From an uncultured Bacteroidales bacterium (GTDB lineage Bacteria; Bacteroidota; Bacteroidia; Bacteroidales; Paludibacteraceae), in assembly GCA_946186915.1 (NCBI GenBank), contig CAMHOY010000010.1, positions 1 to 64,000 of the forward strand: a DNA stretch of 64,000 bases. The letters are read 5' to 3'. This document shows, piece after piece, positions 17,055 to 24,860 of the stretch. Within the stretch, counting starts at the first letter, position 1. The number at the start of each line of letters is the position of its first letter. Made by a program: the position numbers and the translations under genes. Under the pieces are notes generated by a model. That model was not told the origin of the DNA and ran no database searches. It worked only from the letters and a program-made list of their open reading frames with translations.

Positions 17055-17071
17055 AGCGCATGTCATTTTTT
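17036..17071 (-). terminator. Terminator of the 470-residue secreted protein
   Basis: Arms AAAAAATGACAT (17036-17047) and ATGTCATTTTTT (17060-17071), 12-nt loop, just past the stop at 17098. It overlaps the next promoter. Confidence 0.85.
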
Positions 17072-17097
17072 CTGATTTTTTTATTTAAAAAATCCGC

Positions 17098-18510
17098 TTA
17101 CTTAACGTGTTGACCCATCATGTTGAAGGTGTTGTCGCCCTTCAGGATGAGTACTTGTCCGTCGCGAACGAGTTTCACAGCCTTACCCTCTGCAAGCGTC
17201 TCCTCAATGCCTTGAGCTTCACCGACCTTGGTCAATTGGCAACCTTGGTTGAGTTCATACGTGCTATTGTATTTCTTGAACGGACCCTTAGCTTCTACAA
17301 CGTCGCCCACTTTTACCTCGATGCCGTTAGCATCGGTAACCGATGTCGGGTTCTCCCATGCAGAGCCTTGAGGATCGTGTGCAGGATTGCAGCTTGCGAA
17401 GGTTGCGCCGCTGATAGATACACAGTTAAAGAACTGGAATTCACCCTCTGCGCCGGTTACGTCCTTTACATAGAAGGTTGCGGAGTGGTATTTTTCAAAG
17501 TTCTTTCCCTTGATGGAAATCTTCGTAATCTCACCACGTACGGTAATCTCATCGTCATCCTTGATCACTTCTGCATCTACCGCAGCGATAGCCTCAGCTA
17601 CGTTGTAGACGTCTTTCTGCTCAGGATCCGTGCCTTCTTCAGCAGGCTCACCAGCGCATGTCAGCTTGATAGTAGAACCATTGTAAGAAGTAGCATTTAC
17701 CGTAAGAGCACCATTTGCAGCGATAGTAACTGTACCGGAAATGAGATAATACGGGTCGTAGTAACCTTCCTCTGAAGAAGGAACGCCTAAGTAGGACGGA
17801 TAGTCATATTCCTCATCACCACCCGGAGAAGCATAGAACGTACCCTCAGCCTGCGTATTCGTGATCTCATACGTGCCGGCAGGAATTGCGCCATCGAACG
17901 AAGTAGCAACGAACAGGAGTTCTGCCCAAGAATCAGCACTCTGCAAGTCAGCCGCATTACCGATGGTAACTACTACAGCACTTTCAGAAGCCGTGTAGTC
18001 TGCGTAAGAAATGTAATCCAACGCTAAGTTGATTGTGGTTACCTCCGTCGGTTCGTAGTCGTAATTCAAATCGCCTTCTTCACCACCTTCGCCGCCTTCT
18101 TCGCCACCTTCGCTGGTGCCACCGTCACCATCGATAGTGACAGTTAACTTAGACAAACGAATTTGCTTAGTTGCCTCAATACTCCAAGAAGTTGCATTCG
18201 GTGTAGCCTCCTCAAAAGTGAGCTTACTATTGGCAGCGAATTCCGGAGTGATTTTTGTAATAGTTACTGAACCAGCAGACACTGTAAGTTCGGATGCCGT
18301 TTCGTCTTCACCAGTAGCATAAACACGGAGCTCCGAGCCAGTGCCATAAGCTTTGTTAGCAGACACTGTGACTCCATTCTTGGTAACAGAGAAAGCACTA
18401 CCAGTATTAGCCGTACCACCGGTGAAGTCAGCACCACTAAATTCGATAGTTCCTGCCATCATACTGCCTGCGAAGAGGACAGCAGCAAAAAGAGATAAAG
18501 TTTTTCTCAT
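17098..18510 (-). CDS. Secreted protein with OB-like domain and T9SS-like tail
   Basis: A 470-residue exported protein. The signal peptide (MRKTLSLFAAVLFAGSMMA) differs from that of its neighbour at only a few residues. An N-terminal beta domain is followed by an acidic Gly-Glu linker (about residues 128-145), a middle beta domain, and an OB-fold-like domain (about 300-430, with VYNVAEAIAAV, EITVRGEITKIS and VGDVVEAKGPFKKYN) common in secreted Bacteroidales proteins. The tail GIEETLAEGKAVKLVRDG..GQHVK matches the neighbour's. No enzyme motif is visible. It has its own promoter and terminator, so it is a monocistronic paralogue in its ends but not in its middle. Confidence 0.8.
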   Translation of the reverse strand: MRKTLSLFAAVLFAGSMMAGTIEFSGADFTGGTANTGSAFSVTKNGVTVSANKAYGTGSELRVYATGEDETASELTVSAGSVTITKITPEFAANSKLTFEEATPNATSWSIEATKQIRLSKLTVTIDGDGGTSEGGEEGGEGGEEGDLNYDYEPTEVTTINLALDYISYADYTASESAVVVTIGNAADLQSADSWAELLFVATSFDGAIPAGTYEITNTQAEGTFYASPGGDEEYDYPSYLGVPSSEEGYYDPYYLISGTVTIAANGALTVNATSYNGSTIKLTCAGEPAEEGTDPEQKDVYNVAEAIAAVDAEVIKDDDEITVRGEITKISIKGKNFEKYHSATFYVKDVTGAEGEFQFFNCVSISGATFASCNPAHDPQGSAWENPTSVTDANGIEVKVGDVVEAKGPFKKYNSTYELNQGCQLTKVGEAQGIEETLAEGKAVKLVRDGQVLILKGDNTFNMMGQHVK

Positions 18511-18586
18511 AAGAATGATTGATTTGAGTTAAATAAAAAGTTGGTTGTATATAAAGTTATAAACTTTAGTTTTCTCAAAAACCGAG

Positions 18587-18618
18587 CAAAGGTACTGCTT
18601 TTTTTTGACCCGACCAAA
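18587..18618 (-). promoter_or_regulatory. Promoter of the 470-residue secreted protein
   Basis: Minus-strand -33 TTTG (18615-18618), 20 nt containing an A8 tract, and -7 TACCTTTG (18587-18594). Confidence 0.8.
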
Positions 18619-18645
18619 TATTGTGCTGCAAAACATAAAAAAATG

Positions 18646-19662
18646 CTATTTTTTATGCGCTACGACCATCAATTGAACGGAATTGAAAATGTTTTGCCAG
18701 ATGATGTATGCAGCGGCTCCGAGTGAAGCCATCGGGTCCAAATAGGTATTCGCCATCCACACACCAAGTGAGGTGTTTTTCTGTCCGAACGCTTGTCCTG
18801 CAGTGATGGAAGAGACACCCTCCATCGTTTTAGGAGCCGCAGCAGGATTGATGAGTACATCCTGGTAGTCACGTCCCTTGCTCGGCGCCGGCAGATAATA
18901 GCCGATGAGTTTGCCAAGTCCGAACTGCAGCAGGCAAGCGAAGAAAGATAATACTAATAAAATTAGTATATTGGCGATTTGAGATTGGAAATTGAGTATG
19001 GTTGTATTCGTCACGACGGCTGAGAGGACAACGATAGAGGCCACCCAAAGATAGAAAGGAATCTGCGCCGCCGCCCGAGATAATGCAAACTCCTTTTTTG
19101 TCCATCTCTGATACGCTATCCGAAGCAACCAAGCTGAGAAGAAGGGTCCGAGGAGGAGCGGAGCGATACGGGAGAGGAGGAGCGAGAAATGAAAAATGAA
19201 AGGTGAAAATTGAAAGGATTCCGGCACGATACTCAAATCAGGGTTGATGAGCGGGAAAGTAGCCGGAACGATGATGGCTGTAGCGAAATTGGAGAGGAGC
19301 GTGAAGGTGGTGAGGTTCTGGATGGAACCGCCCATTTTTCCTGCGATAATGGGTGCCGCCGTAGCGGTAGGCATGATAAAACACATGAGTATCCCCTGCG
19401 CGAGCAGTTTATCACCCGTTGCATAGAGGAGTCCGATGTAGGAGGCGAAGGAGAAAAGGAGCTGCACCGCCAAAACAGCCCAATGCCATTTATGGAGACG
19501 AAGATCCAGCGGATTGATTTTACAGAAAGTAAAAAAGAGCATGAAGAAAATCAACCACGGGAGTATGGGTGCGAGGGGCAGGAAGAGTTTATAGCCAAGC
19601 GCACCGATGAGCATCGAGAGCCAGAGGGCGTGGGAATCAAAAAGTTTTTTGATATTTACCAT
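18646..19662 (-). CDS. BASS-type (bile acid:sodium symporter-like) membrane transporter
   Basis: A 338-residue integral inner-membrane protein with about nine to ten hydrophobic segments and the conserved features of the BASS/SBF-like superfamily: FIMPTATAAPIIAGKMGG and SSITAGQAFGQKNTSLGVWMA. It probably imports an organic anion with a cation, substrate unknown. I start at the ATG at 19662; a TTG at 19677 is in frame but less likely. Two segments look inserted: ESFQFSPFIFHFSLLL (DNA 19185-19217) and ILNFQSQIANI (18971-18996) are encoded by short-period arrays. It lies 23 nt after dusB. Confidence 0.85.
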   Translation of the reverse strand: MVNIKKLFDSHALWLSMLIGALGYKLFLPLAPILPWLIFFMLFFTFCKINPLDLRLHKWHWAVLAVQLLFSFASYIGLLYATGDKLLAQGILMCFIMPTATAAPIIAGKMGGSIQNLTTFTLLSNFATAIIVPATFPLINPDLSIVPESFQFSPFIFHFSLLLSRIAPLLLGPFFSAWLLRIAYQRWTKKEFALSRAAAQIPFYLWVASIVVLSAVVTNTTILNFQSQIANILILLVLSFFACLLQFGLGKLIGYYLPAPSKGRDYQDVLINPAAAPKTMEGVSSITAGQAFGQKNTSLGVWMANTYLDPMASLGAAAYIIWQNIFNSVQLMVVAHKK

Positions 19663-19685
19663 TTTGTCATGTACCAATTGGTCAT

Positions 19686-20762
19686 TTATCGGGTCATTGG
19701 GTCATTCCCCCATTTTTCTACTATCTCGTCCATGATAGCGAATACCTCATCGACCGTCTCGGCGCGGAGGAGGGCGATGCGTGTCTGCTTGAAGTTATCG
19801 AGTCCTTTGAAGACAGGCGAAGCCGCAAAATGGCGTCTCGAATGTACGATTCCTTTGCGCTCGTCATTACCGCACCACTGTATGGAGGCAAGGACGTGTT
19901 CTTTGAGCACGGCGACTTTGTCGGACATAGTGCGAGGGAAGCCTACCCCCGTCCCCTCCCTAAAGGGAGGGGTGATAGGATTCAGATAATTCTTCATTTC
20001 GGCGAAGAGCCAGGGTGCGCCGAAGGTAGCGCGGCCGACCATGACGGCATCCACGCCGTAGCGGTCGAAGCACTCTTTTACGCGCTCGGGTGTGCATACG
20101 TCCCCGTTCCCTATGACAGGTATGCGCATGCGCGGGTTGTTCTTCACCTCACCGATGAGTGTCCAATCCGCTTCGCCGCGGTACATCTGCGAACGCGTAC
20201 GGCCGTGAATGGCGAGTTCGGCGATGCCGCAGTCCTGGAGGGCAAGAGCCAAATCAACGATAAACGTTGAAGGGGTTAGAGGGTTAGAGGTTAGAGAGTT
20301 AGAGGTTATTCCTAAAGGATTACATCTGGGTATTAAGTCTTTTTCGTCCCATCCGAGGCGGGTCTTGACAGTAACAGGTGTATGGACGGCATTGACGACA
20401 GCGCGGGTGATATCCAGCATCTTCGGCACATCGCGCAGCAGTCCCGCTCCGGCACCTTTGCCAGCCACTTTCTTCACGGGGCAGCCGAAATTGATGTCGA
20501 TGAAGTCAGGATGCGCCTGCTCGACGATACGCGCGGCGTCTGCCATCGACTCGGGGTCACGCCCATAGATCTGGATTGCCACCGGCCGCTCGGCATCATG
20601 GATGGTGAGTTTGCGCGTCGTGGAAGCGATGTCGCGTACGAGTGCATCGGCATTGACGAATTCGGTATAGACACGATCGGCTCCGTAGCGCTTGCACAAC
20701 GCACGGAAGGCCGGATCGGTGACGTCCTCCATCGGGGCGAGATATAGGGGATGATTGTTCAA
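19686..20762 (-). CDS. dusB: tRNA-dihydrouridine synthase, DusB type
   Basis: A 358-residue FMN enzyme that reduces uridine to dihydrouridine in tRNA. Motifs present: LAPMEDVTDPAFR, DINFGCPVKKVAGKGAGAGL (with the catalytic Cys), VTVKTRLGWDE, LAIHGRTRSQMYRGEADW, VIGNGDV and VMVGRATFGAPW. The only upstream start is a TTG at 20762 (next ATG is inside the conserved LAPMED motif). Two peptides look inserted compared with other DusB proteins: a run containing TSNSLTSNPLTP after the GWDE motif (DNA 20272-20307) and NPITPPFREGTGVG near the C-terminal helical domain, encoded by a C-rich palindrome at 19953-19972. Confidence 0.92.
   Translation of the reverse strand: MNNHPLYLAPMEDVTDPAFRALCKRYGADRVYTEFVNADALVRDIASTTRKLTIHDAERPVAIQIYGRDPESMADAARIVEQAHPDFIDINFGCPVKKVAGKGAGAGLLRDVPKMLDITRAVVNAVHTPVTVKTRLGWDEKDLIPRCNPLGITSNSLTSNPLTPSTFIVDLALALQDCGIAELAIHGRTRSQMYRGEADWTLIGEVKNNPRMRIPVIGNGDVCTPERVKECFDRYGVDAVMVGRATFGAPWLFAEMKNYLNPITPPFREGTGVGFPRTMSDKVAVLKEHVLASIQWCGNDERKGIVHSRRHFAASPVFKGLDNFKQTRIALLRAETVDEVFAIMDEIVEKWGNDPMTR
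19953..19972. repeat. C-rich palindrome inside dusB
   Basis: A perfect palindromic repeat, CCCCTCCC, TAAA, GGGAGGGG. Similar copies lie at 30715, 38859, 54467 and 55205 and in two gaps (about 13864 and 50512). Confidence 0.85.
20272..20307. repeat. Short array (GGTTAGAG-like) inside dusB
   Basis: Repeats of GGTTAGA(G)(G) with 7-8 bp period in frame with dusB. It encodes the TSNSLTSNPLT peptide; a near-identical peptide is encoded in recO at 62112-62152. Confidence 0.8.
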
Positions 20763-20826
20763 TTAAAAATTAAAAATTAAAAATTATTTTTTTTCGGGAT
20801 TACGGGATTACGGGATTACGTAATGA
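20761..20826. repeat. Two adjacent period-8 arrays (ATTAAAAA; GGGATTAC)
   Basis: Three copies of ATTAAAAA (20762-20786) then three of GGGATTAC (from 20797), filling almost the whole gap between the dusB start and the upstream gene's stop. Confidence 0.85.
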
Positions 20827-20830
20827 CGAA

Positions 20831-22732
20831 CTATTTTTGGTTCAAGGTCGGGTATGAGATACGATGATGGTTCATGGCGGTGATGCGTGCGACGAAGACC
20901 CGGCGGATGTCTTCTACATCCTTGAAGCTGAGCGGTGTCTCCGCAAACTGACCGTCCGCTATCTGACTGTCAATCATCTGATTGACCGCTTTTGTCACGG
21001 ATGCCTCGGAGAAGTCCTCCAGGCTGCGCGAACGCGCTTCGATAGCGTCCGCCATCATCAGGATAGCACCTTCTTTCGTACTGGGTTTAGCCCCCGGATA
21101 GCGGAAGAGCGACTCATCCACTTTCTCATTGGGATGGGCGTTGCAATAGGTGTTATAGAAATAGCGCACGAGGGATGTTCCGTGGTGGGTGGTGATGAAA
21201 TTGACCACCACTTCGGGCAGGTGGTTTTTGCGGGCAATCTTCTCTCCTTCGGCTACATGCGCGATGACTACTTGCGCCGCGTCACGCGGGTCCATCTTCA
21301 ATAGCGGGTTATCGACTCCGTTCTGGTTCTCTACGTAGTAGAGCGGATCGGTCATCTTTCCGATGTCATGATAAAGAGCGCCTGTTCGCACGAGCAGCGC
21401 ATTCGCGCCGATGGTCTTGGCGGCTTCCGCAGCGAGATTGGACACCTGCATCGAGTGCTGGAAGGTACCCGGCGCACGTTCTGCGAGGGTGTGCAGCAGG
21501 TCGGAATTGATATCCGTCAGTTCGACGAGGGTGATGGACGATATGAAATGGAACATCTTCTCGAACATGTATATCAGTCCGTAACAGCCGACGGTAAGGA
21601 GTGCGCAGATGAAGAAATAGATATACATCCACAGATTGATCGCCGAGAACGCACCCGTCTGGGCAAACGATATCGCCGTGTAAGCCATCACCTGGGCGAG
21701 GAAGATCCATGCTGCCGTTTGCACGAGTTGTGCGCGGCGCGTCATATCACTCAAGGAGGACACTGCCACCATACCCACAACGATCTGGATGAAGAAGAAC
21801 TCCACCGGTGCAGGCACGACAATCGACGTGATGAGGATGGTCGTGAAGTGCAGGAAGAGCGCGGTGCGGGAATCAAAGAAGACACGCGTCAGGATAGGCA
21901 CCCATGCAAACGGGATGAGATATACCGTGAGGTTGAACCGCAAGGCGAGGCAGGCCAGGCCGATGACGATAAACATCTGCAGACAGAAGAAGAGTACCGT
22001 CGGTATCGCACGCAGGTAGGTGATGCGGAAGACATAGAGATAGATGACAAACAACAGCAGGAACAGGCACACCAACATCGACTCGCCGAGGATAGAGAGC
22101 GTACGCTGTTTGTTTCCCAGCGACTCATCGTCATAGGCGCGACGTAACGACTGCAATATCTGATAGTTACGCTCGGTGACGAGATCGCCGTTGTCGATGA
22201 TTTTCTCCCCTTTCTGCACCATTCCCTGAGTCGGCGAAACGGTCGCCAGGAGTTTGGTTCGGAACTCCTCCGTTTTCGCGGTGTCCAGCACGAGGTTGGT
22301 AGCACAGTCATAACCGAATTTCTTGTACGCAGTCTTGGGCGTGTACACTTCGGACAGCGGATATTTATGCTGCTGGATATCGATGCGCGTATAGCCCTCC
22401 GCCTGCAGCCATTCCATCGTCTCGAGCGACACCACTTTCACGTCGCGCTGCACGTGCGGGATATATTTAAAGAAAGGCGCGAAGGTGGACAGCAGTTGCT
22501 TCTGGTCTTTCTCCAGTTGTTCGTCCGTCTTATAGATAGGGAAGTCAAAATCCGCGGTGAGCGTTGAGTACCCCCATGGCTTGCCTATCTCGTAATGATA
22601 CCGGAAAGAGTTGTTGTACCGCGGAAACATCAATACGATGACCGCCGCCAATACCACAAATATGCTCAGCCGAAAGATCGTCTGCGCATATTTGAAATTT
22701 GTGATTTTAGATTGGAGATTGGAGAAATTCAT
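20831..22732 (-). CDS. 7TM-HD c-di-AMP phosphodiesterase (PgpH/YqfF type)
   Basis: A 633-residue inner-membrane protein: one N-terminal membrane segment, an extracytoplasmic 7TMR-HDED domain (~60-215), seven membrane segments (~220-400) and a cytosolic HD domain with HSMQVSNLAAEAA, LYHDIGKM, THHGTSLVRYF and MMADAIEARSRSL. In Firmicutes the family hydrolyses c-di-AMP to pApA. It starts at the same nucleotide region where the upstream fusion gene ends (1-nt overlap), so the two are coupled. Its N-terminal peptide FSNLQSKITNF is encoded by a short-period array (22691-22730) and shares SNLQSKI with the neighbouring fusion protein. Confidence 0.9.
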   Translation of the reverse strand: MNFSNLQSKITNFKYAQTIFRLSIFVVLAAVIVLMFPRYNNSFRYHYEIGKPWGYSTLTADFDFPIYKTDEQLEKDQKQLLSTFAPFFKYIPHVQRDVKVVSLETMEWLQAEGYTRIDIQQHKYPLSEVYTPKTAYKKFGYDCATNLVLDTAKTEEFRTKLLATVSPTQGMVQKGEKIIDNGDLVTERNYQILQSLRRAYDDESLGNKQRTLSILGESMLVCLFLLLFVIYLYVFRITYLRAIPTVLFFCLQMFIVIGLACLALRFNLTVYLIPFAWVPILTRVFFDSRTALFLHFTTILITSIVVPAPVEFFFIQIVVGMVAVSSLSDMTRRAQLVQTAAWIFLAQVMAYTAISFAQTGAFSAINLWMYIYFFICALLTVGCYGLIYMFEKMFHFISSITLVELTDINSDLLHTLAERAPGTFQHSMQVSNLAAEAAKTIGANALLVRTGALYHDIGKMTDPLYYVENQNGVDNPLLKMDPRDAAQVVIAHVAEGEKIARKNHLPEVVVNFITTHHGTSLVRYFYNTYCNAHPNEKVDESLFRYPGAKPSTKEGAILMMADAIEARSRSLEDFSEASVTKAVNQMIDSQIADGQFAETPLSFKDVEDIRRVFVARITAMNHHRISYPTLNQK

Positions 22733-23943
22733 TATCGTTTGTTCTTAAAAAATGCTTGTATGAGTTCGCGGCATTCCGCTTCGAGCACCCCTGCCGTGAC
22801 GGTTGCTTTGGGGTGGAAGGTACGCGGTGCATAGACGGAGTATCCGCGTTTTGGGTCGGGTGCGCCGTACACGATACGGTTTATCTGCGCCCATCCGATA
22901 GCGCCTGCGCACATGGAGCATGGTTCAACGGTGACATAGAGCGTAGCATCCGGGAGGTACTTACCCCCGAGCGTCTGCGAGGCGGCAGTGATAGCCTGTA
23001 TCTCTGCGTGTGCGGTGACGTCAGCAAGGGTCTCCGTGAGGTTATGTCCGCGTCCGATGATCTGGTTCCGGCTGACGATGACACAGCCGATAGGAATCTC
23101 GTCTGCCGCCAGGGCTTTCTCTGCTTCGCAGAGAGCGATGCGCATGAAACGCTCGTCTTCATGCGACGAGGCGCTGTCGTTATTACGTAATGGCGTCACC
23201 CCTGTATTACGGCAAAAGTCTTTCAGTGCCTCGGGATGGGTCTCGAAATAGTTGCCGATGACCACCACATCTGCACCGGCATTGTATGCGGCCTGCATTG
23301 CTTCCGGTGTCCGTATTCCTCCGCCGACGATGAGCGTAACAGAAGTCTTCGCGCGAACCGCCCGAATGATGTCTGCCGAGACAGGGATCTTCGCTCCGCT
23401 ACCCGCCTCCAGGTATATGGCTTTCTTACCCATCAGTTCCGATGCGATACAGGTATCCACGATAGTGTCTATGTCCGCCGGATCAAGCGGTTGGGTATGC
23501 GAAACACGCATCGTAGAAGTGACCACTCCGCCGTCGATGAGGATGTATGCCGTCGGGACGAAATTTATCTGCGACTCGCGGATAGCACGCGCCGCCTTAA
23601 CTTGTTGATCCACAAGAAATTCCGGGTTACGACCGGAGAGCAGAGAGAGGAACAAAATACCATCTGCTTCGGGGGTGAACTGGGACGAATTTCCGGGAAA
23701 AAGAATGATGGGTATTTTAGATTGCAAATTGCTGATTGCTGATTTGAGATTTTTCACAAAATCCGTCGTGTCACCACCGGTAGAACCGCCGACGAAGATA
23801 TAATCGGGATGGCACTCTTCGGTAAAAGAAAGGCGCGACAGGTCCGCTTTCTCGGGATCAAGCAAAAGGGCGAGCCCCTTTCTATTTACCATTTGGTCAT
23901 TTACCATTTGTTCATTTATTTTATTATTTGGACATTTGGTCAT
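22732..23943 (-). CDS. Fusion of GGGP synthase (PcrB-like) and tRNA adenosine deaminase TadA
   Basis: A single frame joining two enzymes. Residues ~20-245 are a TIM-barrel geranylgeranylglyceryl phosphate synthase (LLLDPEKA, FVGGSTGG, IYLEAGSGA, IVGGGIRTPE, VIGNYFETHP). Residues ~265-403 are a TadA deaminase (FMRIALCEAEKA, PIGCVIV, the zinc motifs HAEIQAI and PCSMCAGA), which makes inosine at the wobble position of tRNA-Arg(ACG). The linker contains VTPLRNN, encoded by GGGATTAC-like repeat DNA. I start at the ATG at 23943, overlapping the gldD stop by 4 nt (ATGA); ATGs at 23949 and 23892 are alternatives. SAISNLQSK (23717-23751) is array-encoded. Confidence 0.85.
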   Translation of the reverse strand: MTKCPNNKINEQMVNDQMVNRKGLALLLDPEKADLSRLSFTEECHPDYIFVGGSTGGDTTDFVKNLKSAISNLQSKIPIILFPGNSSQFTPEADGILFLSLLSGRNPEFLVDQQVKAARAIRESQINFVPTAYILIDGGVVTSTMRVSHTQPLDPADIDTIVDTCIASELMGKKAIYLEAGSGAKIPVSADIIRAVRAKTSVTLIVGGGIRTPEAMQAAYNAGADVVVIGNYFETHPEALKDFCRNTGVTPLRNNDSASSHEDERFMRIALCEAEKALAADEIPIGCVIVSRNQIIGRGHNLTETLADVTAHAEIQAITAASQTLGGKYLPDATLYVTVEPCSMCAGAIGWAQINRIVYGAPDPKRGYSVYAPRTFHPKATVTAGVLEAECRELIQAFFKNKR

Positions 23944-23946
23944 TTC
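23881..23946. repeat. ACCATTTGGTCATT-like array at a start codon
   Basis: Degenerate repeats of ATTTACCATTTGGTC / ATTTGTTC cover the start region of the fusion gene and the stop of gldD. The same motif family is seen at about 19664-19710 and 55371-55498. Confidence 0.75.
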
Positions 23947-24545
23947 CATTCGAATGTCTCTACCATTTTGATGACATCTTTGCGGAGGTACTCATATACA
24001 GGTGCGAGGGAGTCTGCATTCGGCGGGCAGTTGCAATAGACCGATGCGCGGAAGAAATGGTTCACGGAGTCGGTGATAAAGAACTGGCAGGACGAAGCGG
24101 TGTTTCCCTCCAGGTCGAAGAGCACGCCGTACACCTGCGCCTCGGGATGAGAATATTCGCGTTCGGGAATAGCGTTGGCGAAAGAGGCATTGCGGTACAC
24201 AAACTCGAGCGCATCGTTAGTCAGTTCGCGCAGGTTGTTCCGAACGGGTTTATAGGAGCAATGGATGGTAGCGTCCAGAGCCGGATAATAGAGGTTGATC
24301 CAATAGGGTTCCTCCACGTCCGTGCGGGGCTGCACCACCGCGTTTTGCGAGAGGGCGAAAGTATATGGGTAAGTTGAAAGTTGAAGGTTGAAAGTTGAAA
24401 GAGGATAGTCCTCAAACGGCATATATGCGGTGTCGGGCACCGTGATACGGTAATAACCATACGGTTTCGGCGCAGTCGCCCGTCCGCAGGAAACCATCGC
24501 CATGACCAGCCACAAAAGAGGTAATATTTTTTGCCTAAAGTCCAT
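23940..24545 (-). CDS. gldD: Gliding motility lipoprotein GldD
   Basis: A 201-residue lipoprotein (lipobox MVSC, Cys at 20) that closely follows the GldD pattern: PKPYGYYRITVPD, PYWINLYYPALDATIHCSY, SHPEAQVYGVLFDLEGN, QFFITDSVNHFFRASVYC, PPNADSLAPVYEYLRKDV and a final TFEWK. GldD is required for gliding in Flavobacterium and is widespread in Bacteroidetes with T9SS genes. This agrees with the T9SS-like tails on secreted proteins in this window. Residues LSTFNLQLSTY are array-encoded (24370-24402, GTTGAAA repeats) in a loop before the conserved PYTF. Confidence 0.92.
   Translation of the reverse strand: MDFRQKILPLLWLVMAMVSCGRATAPKPYGYYRITVPDTAYMPFEDYPLSTFNLQLSTYPYTFALSQNAVVQPRTDVEEPYWINLYYPALDATIHCSYKPVRNNLRELTNDALEFVYRNASFANAIPEREYSHPEAQVYGVLFDLEGNTASSCQFFITDSVNHFFRASVYCNCPPNADSLAPVYEYLRKDVIKMVETFEWK
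24370..24402. repeat. Period-7 array (GTTGAAA) inside gldD
   Basis: Four or five near-perfect GTTGAAA units in frame. The same array occurs in the gap upstream of gldD (24580-24613) and before or after genes at 13890, 28071, 59242 and 60561. Confidence 0.85.
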
Positions 24546-24579
24546 TATACTCCAAATTACGGCACAAAGGTAGTAAATA

Positions 24580-24613
24580 AAGTTGAAAGTTGAAAGTTGA
24601 AAGTTGAAAGAAG
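24580..24613. repeat. Period-7 array (GTTGAAA)
   Basis: Four consecutive GTTGAAA units in the gldD upstream region. Confidence 0.9.
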
Positions 24614-24663
24614 TTTATTTTTTCGTCAAAAAAGCACTTTTTCATAGAAAAAGTTCGCGCGCG

Positions 24664-24695
24664 CTTGCATGAATAAAAAAAATGTTGTATATTTG
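24664..24695 (+). promoter_or_regulatory. Promoter for the manC-glycogen operon
   Basis: -33 CTTG (24664-24667), 20 nt, -7 TATATTTG (24688-24695). The transcript would have a leader of about 160 nt. Confidence 0.75.
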
Positions 24696-24783
24696 CACGA
24701 TTTTTGAAGTAGTGTGTCCGTGACAAAAAATCAAAATCACGGGATAATATATATAATATATTATAGGGATTGGTAGGATACGA

Positions 24784-24819
24784 CATTACCCCGAGATTAC
24801 CCCGAGACGACCCCGAGAC
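24784..24819. repeat. Three 11-bp tandem repeats (ATTACCCCGAG)
   Basis: ATTACCCCGAG twice and then ACGACCCCGAG, in the transcribed leader of manC. Confidence 0.85.
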
Positions 24820-24860
24820 GATAAGGTAAGTACCATCAAAAAAAACACAAAGCAGATAAT

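Larger units (their letters stand above)
24546..24860. other. Divergent intergenic region between gldD and manC
   Basis: No gene is seen. The region carries a -7-like TACCTTTG on the minus strand (24565-24572) for gldD without a good -33 box, a GTTGAAA array (24580-24613), the manC promoter, an AT-rich palindromic stretch near 24745 and three 11-bp repeats. Confidence 0.55.

Noticed and set aside
24580..24613. GTTGAAA arrays as CRISPR repeats
   Set aside because: The units are 7 bp and directly adjacent without spacers.
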